The notes below the pieces were generated by a model, which did no database searches, had not been told where the DNA came from, and was given only the letters and a program-made list of their open reading frames with translations. Shown piece by piece: positions 56,748 to 64,000 of a DNA stretch of 64,000 bases. This DNA is from Paracoccus salsus (lineage in GTDB: Bacteria > Pseudomonadota > Alphaproteobacteria > Rhodobacterales > Rhodobacteraceae): NCBI RefSeq assembly GCF_021556615.1, contig NZ_JAKGGD010000002.1, positions 1-64,000 of the forward strand, read 5' to 3'. The first letter of the stretch is position 1. Each line of letters begins with the position of its first letter. The translations under genes were made by a program, and so were the position numbers.

Positions 56748-59420
56748 TTATGGGACAGCGTCCTCCTGGGTCGGCACCGCACCCGACGGCGGCCTGCGCG
56801 GCACTGTGATGCGGAACGCCGCACCGTCCTGACCCGGCAGATAGTCGATTTCGCCCCCAAGGGCCGCCATGATCTCGCGGCAGATTGCCAGCCCCAGCCC
56901 CGCCCCGCCTGCCCGAGCCGGATCGTTGAGGCGCGCGAATTTCTCGAAGATGAGCTTCTGCCGAGAGCCGTCGATCCCGGACCCGTTGTCGATGATATCG
57001 ATCGCGGCGCCGCCGGCGGCGGGTTGGCGCACCCTGATCTTGAGGACCGGCCGCGACGAGTCGCAGTATTTGCGCGAATTCGAGATCACGTTGATCAGCA
57101 CCTGCAACAAGCGGTCCGCATCCGTGATGACGGCCACATGTTCGGATGGCATGTCGCGATCCACCGTGAACACGCGTTCCGACCGCGTCGCCGACGCGGC
57201 CTGCAATGCACGCGAGATCAGGTCATGCAGATTGCTGGCCGAGACGTTCAACTGGGCGCGCCCGCTTTCCAGCACCGACAAATCCAGCAGGTCGTCCAGA
57301 AGGCGGGTGAGCCGCGCGGCCTCGTCATGGATGATGCCCGCAAAGCGCGCCCGCTCTTCCTCAGACAGGTCGGGTGTCATCAGGATCTCGGAGAACGCCC
57401 TGACCGAGGTCATCGGAGTCCGCAATTCATGGCTGATCTGGCTCAGGAACGCGTCCTTCTGCACCGAGAGGGCGGTCAGCTTGTCGTTCGCCTCGCGCAG
57501 CTGCGTGGCGGTGCGGGCCAGCTCGTTCGTTGCGTTTTCAAGCCGCTGCGCCTCTTCCTTGGCGCGATGCGCCTCGTCCGCCACCTGCAGCAGGTCCGAC
57601 ACGGTCAGGGCAACGCCGCCAGCCACCCGGTCGATCATCGCATGCGCGGTTGCGGCGCCGATCGATCCGGCCAGCCGCCGCTCGAGCCGGGTCAGGAAAT
57701 TCGGGGTCAGATCCGGCAGATAGCCGGTTTTTCCCTGTGCGGCCGCCTCGGCCTGAAAATAGCGCAGTGCGGAATCGGCGCCCCAGACCCGCCGCGTCAT
57801 CGCCAGCAACGGTTCGGCCCGGTCCTCGCCCCGGGTCGTCCGGCTGTAACGGATCGGTTCGACCGCGCTGACAAAGGACAGACCCTGCAGCCGCTCGACA
57901 GGGTCGGGAAAGCCGAAGATCGAAACCCCGATGAACGCCAGCGTGTTGACGGTCAACGAACTGAAGATGCTGAACGCCAGCGGATCGACGCCCGAAGGCA
58001 GCACCGGCGGATGCCCGATCCCGACCGAGGGCATGAAGATCAGCCCAAGCCACAGCGCAAACCCGACCCCCACGCCGGCATAGGCCCCCCGCCGGTTGGC
58101 GCCGCGCCACAGAAGCCCACCCAGCATCGCGGGCAGCACCTGCGCCATGCCGGTAAACGCCACCAGCCCCATCGCGGCCAGCGCGGCCGCCCCGCCCGAG
58201 GCCTCGTGATAGACCCAGCCGGCCGCAACGACGGCCAGGATCGCCAGACGGCGCGCGTTCAAGACGAAACCCCTCAGGTCCTCGGTGTCCTCGCGTGCGG
58301 GGCGGCGGCGCAGCGCCAGCCAGCCAGGCACGATCCAGTGGTTCGAAATCATCGTTGCCAGCGCGATCGCACAGACCACGACCATCGACGTGGCGGCCGA
58401 GAACCCTCCCAGAAACACCAGGAACGCCAGCATGTTCTGGCCTGCAGCCGCCGGCAGGGTCAGGACGTACAGATCGGGGTTCGATCCGGCCGGCAGCAAC
58501 TCGCGGCCCATCACGGCGATCGGCAGCACGAACAGTGACATCGCGAAGAGATAGGCGGGGAAAGCCCAGCCGGCCACGTGCAGGCGTTCCTCGTCCGCGG
58601 CCTCGACCACCATGACCTGAAACATCCGCGGCAGGGTCAGGATGGCCGCAGCCGAGACGACGATCAGCGCGGTCCAGCGATCGGGTCGCAGCACCCAGCC
58701 ATCGGCGACGGCGGGGTCGCGGCCCGCCCGTGCGATCCGCGACATCATGTCGGCCGGCCCGTCTGCCAGCCCCCAGACCACGAAAACCCCAAGCGCGAGA
58801 AAGGCCAGCAGCTTGACCAGCGCCTCAAGGGCGATGGCGGTGACGACGCCGTGGTGACGCTCATCGGCGGCAAGGTTCCGGGTGCCGAACAGGATCGTGA
58901 ACAGTGCCAACCCCGCCGCCACCCAGAGGCCGGTGCCACCTGTGGCGCCGTTCATGGCGGCGCCGGTGGGCGACTCGGTCGCGAACACCTCGAAGGACAG
59001 ACGCACCGACTGCAACTGCAGCGCGATATAGGGTGTGGCGGCGATCACCGCGATCAGCGTGACCAGTGCCGCCAGCGGGTTCGACTTGCCGAACCGCGCC
59101 GAGATCAGGTCCGCGATCGAGGTGACGTGATGCATCCGTGCGACCCGCACCAGTCGCCGCAAGCCCCACCAGGCCGCCGTGAAGACGATGGTCGGTCCCA
59201 GATAGATCGTGACGAACTCAAGTCCCGAGCGGCTGGCATAGCCGACCGCCCCGTAGAACGTCCACGCCGAGCAATAGACCGACAGGGACAAGGTGTAGAT
59301 CAACGGGTGGTCCAGCCAGCGCACCCGCCCGCGCGCGGCGGCGCGATCCGCCGCGAAGGCCACGCCGAACATCAGCACCACATAGGCCAGGCAACCCGCC
59401 ACGAGGGTTTCAAAGGGCAT
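56748..59420 (-). CDS. Sodium/solute symporter-fused sensor histidine kinase (CbrA-like)
   Basis: A 890-residue membrane sensor. Residues 1-510 form a sodium:solute-symporter-like domain with about 13 hydrophobic segments (YTLSLSVYCSAWTFYGAVGYAS, GFSAATSMVVVCAIALATMISN). A cytoplasmic linker and coiled coil lead to a HisKA domain with QISHELRTPMTSVRAFSEIL, then a HATPase with IDNGSGI, FEKFARLND and GAGLGLAI. The start at 59420 matches the symporter N-terminus. It overlaps a small membrane protein gene by 11 bases and is 3' to a lone receiver gene. The transported or sensed solute is unknown. Confidence 0.88.
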   Translation of the reverse strand: MPFETLVAGCLAYVVLMFGVAFAADRAAARGRVRWLDHPLIYTLSLSVYCSAWTFYGAVGYASRSGLEFVTIYLGPTIVFTAAWWGLRRLVRVARMHHVTSIADLISARFGKSNPLAALVTLIAVIAATPYIALQLQSVRLSFEVFATESPTGAAMNGATGGTGLWVAAGLALFTILFGTRNLAADERHHGVVTAIALEALVKLLAFLALGVFVVWGLADGPADMMSRIARAGRDPAVADGWVLRPDRWTALIVVSAAAILTLPRMFQVMVVEAADEERLHVAGWAFPAYLFAMSLFVLPIAVMGRELLPAGSNPDLYVLTLPAAAGQNMLAFLVFLGGFSAATSMVVVCAIALATMISNHWIVPGWLALRRRPAREDTEDLRGFVLNARRLAILAVVAAGWVYHEASGGAAALAAMGLVAFTGMAQVLPAMLGGLLWRGANRRGAYAGVGVGFALWLGLIFMPSVGIGHPPVLPSGVDPLAFSIFSSLTVNTLAFIGVSIFGFPDPVERLQGLSFVSAVEPIRYSRTTRGEDRAEPLLAMTRRVWGADSALRYFQAEAAAQGKTGYLPDLTPNFLTRLERRLAGSIGAATAHAMIDRVAGGVALTVSDLLQVADEAHRAKEEAQRLENATNELARTATQLREANDKLTALSVQKDAFLSQISHELRTPMTSVRAFSEILMTPDLSEEERARFAGIIHDEAARLTRLLDDLLDLSVLESGRAQLNVSASNLHDLISRALQAASATRSERVFTVDRDMPSEHVAVITDADRLLQVLINVISNSRKYCDSSRPVLKIRVRQPAAGGAAIDIIDNGSGIDGSRQKLIFEKFARLNDPARAGGAGLGLAICREIMAALGGEIDYLPGQDGAAFRITVPRRPPSGAVPTQEDAVP

Positions 59421-59739
59421 GATCGTCGTCCCCCTGATCGGGGCGCGCCGGCGCGGCAGCAGCCGGCGGCGCGAGGCTCTCGGCGACCGCGGATTCGGCG
59501 CGCAATGTCGCCGCCTCGGCGCGCAGCAGCGCACGGTGCAGCGCCCATATGGCAAGGATCAGCACTGCCCACAGGCCGAAGAGCCATCCGGCACCAGCCG
59601 CGAAGCTGAGCTGCCGGGGAATCCACCAGACCGGCGCAAGCGCCGCGATCGCCGCGACCACGGGCAGGATCCGGGCGGCGTCGCCCAGCCTGCGGCGCCT
59701 GAACGATGCCCGTTCCAGAAACAGCGGACGTTCCGGCAT
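59410..59739 (-). CDS. Small membrane protein upstream of the symporter-kinase
   Basis: A 109-residue protein with two hydrophobic stretches (about 24-41 and 50-66) and an Ala/Pro/Glu-rich tail. It has no named domain, but its place just before a symporter-fused kinase recalls small partner subunits of solute symporters. The start at 59739 has GAGAGG upstream. It overlaps the kinase start by 11 bases and lies 34 bases beyond the receiver gene. Confidence 0.65.
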   Translation of the reverse strand: MPERPLFLERASFRRRRLGDAARILPVVAAIAALAPVWWIPRQLSFAAGAGWLFGLWAVLILAIWALHRALLRAEAATLRAESAVAESLAPPAAAAPARPDQGDDDHAL

Positions 59740-59773
59740 CAGCGCCTCTCTTGAGGGGGCATGGTGATGGCGT

Positions 59774-60133
59774 TCATTCCAGCATCCTGCGCACCAGATC
59801 GCGCAGATCCTGGTTGGCAAAGGGCTTGGCCAGCACCGCGTCCGCCTGCTCGGCGGCGGCCGCCGTCTCGCCCCGCGCCGTCAGCATCAGGACCGGGGTC
59901 GAGGCCAGAGCCGGATCCGGGTCGGACCGCAACTCGGCCAGAATTTCGGTGCCGGAGCGGTTGGGCAGCATCAGGTCGAGGATGACCAGCCGCGGTCGGT
60001 TCTCGCGGATTGCCTCGATGCCGCCCTCGCCATCCGGATGCAGCCGCAGGCGCCAACCGTCTCGGCCGAGGATGAAACGCACGGCCTCGGCGATGTTCCG
60101 CTCGTCCTCGATCATCAGGATGTCCAGCATCAT
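59774..60133 (-). CDS. Single-domain response regulator
   Basis: A 119-residue CheY-like receiver without output domain. The acidic pair is EDE (about 9-11), the phospho-acceptor Asp is in VILDLMLPNRSG (near 53), the conserved Thr/Ser position is MLTARGE, and the Lys is in LAKPFAN. It is the first gene of an operon with the small membrane protein and the histidine kinase, so it is probably the kinase's phosphorylation partner. The output is unknown; it may act on a protein rather than on DNA. Confidence 0.88.
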   Translation of the reverse strand: MMLDILMIEDERNIAEAVRFILGRDGWRLRLHPDGEGGIEAIRENRPRLVILDLMLPNRSGTEILAELRSDPDPALASTPVLMLTARGETAAAAEQADAVLAKPFANQDLRDLVRRMLE

Positions 60134-60232
60134 CGGTTCTGACCGCCCCCCCCTCGCACACTGCGCCGATGATGTGACGGAAGCGCCACGGCTGTCAAAG
60201 CCGCATTGTGGGTCCCGCGGCGCACCAGGGGC

Positions 60233-61507
60233 CTAGCGGGCCAGAAGGATCGAGGGTTCGCGCCTGGCCGCACAATCGGCGCGAGGGCAGATCCGGCAGG
60301 AGGAACCGATCGGAATGGCAGCGGAGGCTGGCGACGCGGCCGCGCCATCGCCCGGCAGGATCAGCATCTGAGCGCGGCTGAGGACCGGCCCGCCAATCCC
60401 TGCGGGCTGGCTGCGGGTCGCGAAGCTGAGCGTCGAGAACCGCCGGTCCTCGGGCGTGACCACGACATGCGAGATCGCGGTCTGCGGCGCCCCCAGAGCC
60501 TGATAGAGCGGCCACAGGGGACAGGCATCGCCTGGCCGCGGCAGCGGAAAACCCGGCGCCGGGCGCCGCAGCGTCAACGCCCCCGAGCCGTCGCAGACCA
60601 GCAAACCGGCCCGCTCGAACCCCGGCGGGCGCAATGCCGCCAGCCGCCGCATGACAAGATCCAGCGGACAGCCCAGCCGCGCGGCGATGCGCAGGGGGTC
60701 CCCCTCCTCGCGGGCGGCCGGAGCCAGAACCGCGTCCGGCAGGGCCGCGGTTTCCTCGTCCAGACGCGCCAGATGCGTGCGGGCAAGAAGACGTCCCGCA
60801 TCCGAGGCCAGATCGCGCGCCGCCTCGATCGAGGGAGTCCCCGCCGCCATCCAGGCCTCGACCTCTTCCTGCGGGGTAAAGATCGCGCCATCCGCCTCGA
60901 AGCTGTCGAGATAGGCGACCAGCGCCTGGGCGGTGTTGGACAGCCGCAGGCTGTCTTCGTCGAGATTGGCGCGAAAACGATGCCGCCATTCGTCGGGAAC
61001 CTCGGATTCTTCCGCGAGGATCGAGGCGGTCGAGCGAACCGAGGTCACCGCCGACAGCACCTCATGCAGCGTGGTCAGAAGATAGGGATCCTGGGTCATG
61101 CGGTCGGACAGTGTGACCAGTTGACGCTCGAGCGCCTCGGAGCGGCGGGCGAGGGCGACGAGCGCAGCCGCCCAGCCCGGAAATCGCGCGAGGAACTCGG
61201 GCGCCTGGTCCAGTTCCGGTGCCGCATCAGGTCCGTCGTCAGCCAGCCGCGCGACGGCCTCGCGAAGCGTGGCGATCCGCGCCTCTTCGCGGCCCTCGGC
61301 AAGCTCGTCCGATGGCACCTCGAGAACCTTGGCCAGTCGTTGCACCAGCTCTGGCCCGACCGGGCGGCGGTTATGCTCGATCAGGTTCAGATAGGCAGGC
61401 GAGATCCCCGCCGCGCGGGCCACATCGGCCTGCCGACGCGACAGCGCCAGACGGCGTTCGCGGATGCGGGTTCCGGTCAGGACGTGGCTGAGGCTGCGAC
61501 GGTTCAT
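60233..61507 (-). CDS. XRE-family regulator of the short-chain-acyl-CoA (ScfR/PrpR-like) type
   Basis: A 424-residue transcription regulator. The N-terminal Cro/CI-like HTH is TGTRIRERRLALSRRQADVARAAGISPAYLNLIEHNRR (about 10-48). The middle carries an IrrE/peptidase-like segment without the zinc site, and the C-terminus ends in a Cys-rich block GSSCRICPRADCAARREPS typical of the family. Relatives (RamB, PrpR) respond to acyl-CoAs and control glyoxylate or methylcitrate genes; no such genes adjoin here. Start at 61507 by family alignment; an ATG 36 bases earlier is possible. Confidence 0.78.
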   Translation of the reverse strand: MNRRSLSHVLTGTRIRERRLALSRRQADVARAAGISPAYLNLIEHNRRPVGPELVQRLAKVLEVPSDELAEGREEARIATLREAVARLADDGPDAAPELDQAPEFLARFPGWAAALVALARRSEALERQLVTLSDRMTQDPYLLTTLHEVLSAVTSVRSTASILAEESEVPDEWRHRFRANLDEDSLRLSNTAQALVAYLDSFEADGAIFTPQEEVEAWMAAGTPSIEAARDLASDAGRLLARTHLARLDEETAALPDAVLAPAAREEGDPLRIAARLGCPLDLVMRRLAALRPPGFERAGLLVCDGSGALTLRRPAPGFPLPRPGDACPLWPLYQALGAPQTAISHVVVTPEDRRFSTLSFATRSQPAGIGGPVLSRAQMLILPGDGAAASPASAAIPIGSSCRICPRADCAARREPSILLAR

Positions 61508-61590
61508 GACCGTGATGAAAGCGCGAGCACGGTGCCAGCGCAAGCGGATTGCGTGACATGACCCGGCACCTGGCGCCAGGCAGGGGGTGT

Positions 61591-61607
61591 GCCGACCGAA
61601 GGTCGGC
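61591..61607. terminator. Hairpin between the DUF815 gene and the XRE regulator
   Basis: GCCGACC-GAA-GGTCGGC, a perfect 7-bp stem in the gap after the tat operon. No T-tract follows on the minus strand, so termination strength is doubtful. Confidence 0.35.
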
Positions 61608-61658
61608 GCGCTGCCGCCCGGCGGGTGCGCCGCTGATGCGGCGCGGTCACCGCCTTGC

Positions 61659-62522
61659 TCAGGGATGCAGCGACACGCCGTGGCGTCCGGCCAGATCGGT
61701 GAAGAACTGCCATGCCACCCGGCCGGAACGTCCGCCGCGCGTGGCCTGCCATTCGATCGCCTCGGCCCGCAGCGTCTGGGGCGCGATCGTCAGATCATAG
61801 GCGTCACAGTAACCCTGGACCATCGCCAGATACTCATCCTGCGAACAGGGATGAAAGCCCAGCCAAAGCCCGAACCGGTCCGACAGCGAGACCTTTTCCT
61901 CGACAGCCTCGCCCGGATGGATCGCGGTCGAACGTTCGTTGTCGATCATGTCACGCGGCATCAGGTGACGCCGGTTCGAGGTCGCATAGAGGAGCACGTT
62001 CCCGGGCCGCCCGCTGATGCCGCCATCCAGGACCGCCTTGAGAGACTTGTACTGGCTGTCATCGTGGCCGAACGACAGATCGTCCGCAAACAGCAGGAAT
62101 CGTCGATCCGTGGCGCGACCGAGGATCGCCAGAAGCCGTCCGACGGAGGCCAGATCCTCGCGCGCGATCTCGACCAGCACCAGCGGCAGCCCCTGGGCCA
62201 CGGCCTCGGCGTGGACGGCCTTGACCAGCGAGGACTTGCCCATGCCGCGGGCGCCCCAGAGAAGTGCATTGTTGGCCCCGTATCCGCGCGCGAACTGCAA
62301 GCTGTTGGCCAGCAGCGTCTGCTTGGCGCTTTCGATGCCGATCAGCTGCACCAGGTCGACACGGTCCACGGTCTGAACGGGCTCGAGCCGGTCGGGGTCG
62401 GGATGCCAGACATAGGCCGCGGCTTCGGTGAAGCGGGGCGCGTGGAACGGCGCCGGGGCCAGCCGCTCAAGCGCCGCCGCGATCCGCGTCAGCGCCTCGA
62501 GGCTGTCGCCCGGATCGCTCAT
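61659..62522 (-). CDS. DUF815 AAA-type ATPase
   Basis: A 287-residue P-loop ATPase of the DUF815 family. Walker A is [12 protein letters not shown] (about 90), Walker B is [11 protein letters not shown], and sensor-like [13 protein letters not shown] follows. C-terminal segments include [13 protein letters not shown] and [13 protein letters not shown]. It overlaps tatC by 4 bases, an arrangement common in alphaproteobacteria. The function is unknown; helicase-loader-like or membrane-related roles are guesses. Confidence 0.85.
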   Translation of the reverse strand: MSDPGDSLEALTRIAAALERLAPAPFHAPRFTEAAAYVWHPDPDRLEPVQTVDRVDLVQLIGIESAKQTLLANSLQFARGYGANNALLWGARGMGKSSLVKAVHAEAVAQGLPLVLVEIAREDLASVGRLLAILGRATDRRFLLFADDLSFGHDDSQYKSLKAVLDGGISGRPGNVLLYATSNRRHLMPRDMIDNERSTAIHPGEAVEEKVSLSDRFGLWLGFHPCSQDEYLAMVQGYCDAYDLTIAPQTLRAEAIEWQATRGGRSGRVAWQFFTDLAGRHGVSLHP

Positions 62523-63412
62523 GCCTTGCCCTCGTCCTCGTCCTCGTCCTCGACCCATAGCCCCTGGGCGCGCAGTTCCGCCTCGCGGCGCTTCTCGATG
62601 CGGCGAACGAGATAGATCGAGATCTCGTAGAGGCCGTAGACGACCGTGAACAGCACCACCTGGCTGACGACATCCGGTGGCGTCGCGACAGCGGCCAGCA
62701 TCAGGATTGCCACGACGGCGTATTTGCGGACCGAGCCCAGCCCAACGGCGCTCACCAGCCCCGCCTTGCCCATCAGGGTCAGCAGGACCGGCAGCTGGAA
62801 ACTGAGCCCGAAGGCGAGGATGAACTTGGTGGTCAGCGAAAGATATTCGTCGACCGAACCCTGAAAGACGATCGCGGCCATCGGGTTGTCCGCGATCGCC
62901 TCGGCGGCAGGTTCAGCGCCGGTTCCGTCGTCGGGCAAGGCCAGCGGTCCCTGCTGGAAGCCCAGGAAAAAGTCATAGGCCAAAGGCAGGATGATGTAGT
63001 AGGCGAACGAGGCGCCCAGAAAGAACATGACCGGCGACGCGACCAGGAAGGGCAGGAATGCCTGTTTCTCGTTGCGGTAAAGCCCCGGCGCCACGAAACG
63101 CCACATCTGGTAGGCGATGATCGGAAAGGCCAGCACGAATCCGCCCAGCAGCGATATGCGGATCGCCACGAAGAAGCCTTCCTGCAATTTCAGCAGGATC
63201 AGTCCACATTCCTGATCCCGCGCCTCGAGCGCGTGGCAGATTGGCTGGGTCAGGAAGTTGTAGATCGGGTTCCAGACCGTATAGCACAAGACCATCGCCG
63301 AGACGAAGGCCAGCAAGGACCAGATGATGCGGGTCCGCAGCTCGGCCAGATGTTCGATCAGCGGGGCCGAGCTGTCATCAAGCTCGTCGTCCTTATCAGT
63401 CTTGCTGGCCAA
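62519..63412 (-). CDS. tatC: Sec-independent translocase subunit TatC
   Basis: A 297-residue core component of the twin-arginine translocase, which moves folded proteins across the inner membrane. Six hydrophobic helices are visible. The N-terminus reads [18 protein letters not shown], the conserved cytoplasmic Glu/Arg region for signal-peptide binding, and the first periplasmic loop follows. The C-terminus is acidic ([10 protein letters not shown]). It starts 1 base from the tatB stop and is followed by the DUF815 gene. Confidence 0.96.
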   Translation of the reverse strand: MASKTDKDDELDDSSAPLIEHLAELRTRIIWSLLAFVSAMVLCYTVWNPIYNFLTQPICHALEARDQECGLILLKLQEGFFVAIRISLLGGFVLAFPIIAYQMWRFVAPGLYRNEKQAFLPFLVASPVMFFLGASFAYYIILPLAYDFFLGFQQGPLALPDDGTGAEPAAEAIADNPMAAIVFQGSVDEYLSLTTKFILAFGLSFQLPVLLTLMGKAGLVSAVGLGSVRKYAVVAILMLAAVATPPDVVSQVVLFTVVYGLYEISIYLVRRIEKRREAELRAQGLWVEDEDEDEGKA

Positions 63413-63413
63413 T

Positions 63414-63926
63414 TCAGGTGTCTTTCATGTCGCTGCGGCGCACGGCGTGCAGACGGCGTACACCGGCGGCCGATGCCTCGGGCGGCTCGGCCGACCCGTC
63501 CTCGCCGGCCGCGTCACCGGGCGTGGCGCTGGCAGGCTTGGGGCCGGCGGGCGTCGCGCTGGCGGGCGTGGCACCTTCGCCTGCGGGCTTCGGGGTCTGG
63601 CCCGGATCGGGCGTCGCCTTCTTGCGGGCGTCCGGTGACTTCGGGTCCCATTTCTCGAAGCGTTCCGTCGCGCGGTCCAGCGCGTCCAGTCCGAGCGATT
63701 TCTTCGAGGCCAGCGATTTCAGGTCACGCAGGCTTCCGGTCGCCTCGTCGATTCCCGAATCCTTGGCGGCATCCTCCATCGCCGAGGTGAATTCCCGCGC
63801 CATGCTGCGCGCCTTGGCGGTGAACCGCCCCAGCGAATGGAAAAGATGCGGCAGATCCTTGGGACCGACCACGATCAGCGCCACGACGCCGATCAGCAAC
63901 AGCTCGGTCCAGCCGATATCAAACAT
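63414..63926 (-). CDS. tatB: Sec-independent translocase subunit TatB
   Basis: A 170-residue protein with one N-terminal membrane helix ([34 protein letters not shown]) followed by an amphipathic helix and a long Ala/Pro-rich tail. TatB works with TatC in signal-peptide recognition. The GPKDLP hinge is typical of TatA/B. It is 21 bases downstream of tatA and 1 base from tatC. Confidence 0.95.
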   Translation of the reverse strand: MFDIGWTELLLIGVVALIVVGPKDLPHLFHSLGRFTAKARSMAREFTSAMEDAAKDSGIDEATGSLRDLKSLASKKSLGLDALDRATERFEKWDPKSPDARKKATPDPGQTPKPAGEGATPASATPAGPKPASATPGDAAGEDGSAEPPEASAAGVRRLHAVRRSDMKDT

Positions 63927-63947
63927 GGTGCGCCGGGCCTTCCCCGC

Positions 63948-64000
63948 TCAGCCGCGGTCGGTGGTGTGCGGCGTCACGTCACGCGCCTTTTCGCCCGGCA
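63948..64000 (-). CDS. tatA: TatA 3' end (partial, runs off the right edge)
   Basis: Only the last 16 codons plus stop are visible, reading PGEKARDVTPHTTDRG. The Lys-Ala-x-Asp-Val-Thr-Pro run is typical of alphaproteobacterial TatA tails, and the position upstream of tatB fits a tatABC operon. The 5' part lies outside the window. Confidence 0.75.
   Translation of the reverse strand, partial: PGEKARDVTPHTTDRG

Overview
The window is high-GC chromosomal DNA of an alphaproteobacterium. Gene content points to the Rhodobacterales (Paracoccus/Rhodobacteraceae type): a bhcABCD cluster with a divergent bhcR, an NADH-dehydrogenase-like/SelD fusion, a two-piece MetH, short RNase E/G next to Maf and YacG, and many ATGA/TGATG start-stop overlaps. 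The genus is inferred from gene content and not proven. I see no insertion sequence, CRISPR array, rRNA gene or replication origin. Two tRNA genes are present: Met-CAT at about 2.5 kb and Phe-GAA at about 53.2 kb.

Layout. 0.4-30.7 kb is mostly housekeeping: rplM-rpsI, a thioesterase, tRNA-Met, the selD fusion, gltX, a zinc-peptidase/PfkB pair, efp, a fatty-acid-hydroxylase-like protein, an ABC exporter/ygfZ/dinB operon, a DUF305 protein, rsmD, a ferredoxin-reductase-like flavoprotein, a peroxiredoxin, guaB and a FadL-like porin. A tight operon follows (P-loop protein, metA, ppk2, TPM protein), then an orphan polyamine-type binding protein, a small Rieske protein with a possible 26-residue leader ORF, split metH and manC.

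30.8-52.1 kb is a catabolic district. It holds guaD, xdhC, xdhB and xdhA with a divergent LysR gene; a PepSY membrane protein with a small partner; puuD (urate hydroxylase) and hiuH; an NCS2 permease; the beta-hydroxyaspartate cycle genes bhcD, bhcC, bhcB and bhcA with divergent bhcR; an AzgA-type purine permease; a PuuE-UraD fusion; and ureidoglycine aminohydrolase. Together these take guanine, hypoxanthine or xanthine through urate and allantoin toward ureidoglycolate and glyoxylate. The beta-hydroxyaspartate cycle is a carbon-conserving route that assimilates glyoxylate, so the district can be read as purine in, C4 acid out. Allantoate amidohydrolase and a ureidoglycolate-cleaving enzyme are not in the window. 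A 22-bp motif recurs in three purine-gene promoter regions, and an IclR-type palindrome lies just upstream of the bhcA promoter.

52.1-53.2 kb is a gene-poor scar beside tRNA-Phe with an excisionase-like HTH fragment and a tandem 11-mer. 53.3-64 kb returns to housekeeping: yacG, rng, maf, infA, a FliM/FliN-domain protein, a transporter-fused histidine kinase with a small membrane protein and a lone receiver, an XRE/ScfR-type regulator, a DUF815 ATPase, and tatC, tatB and the 3' end of tatA at the right edge.
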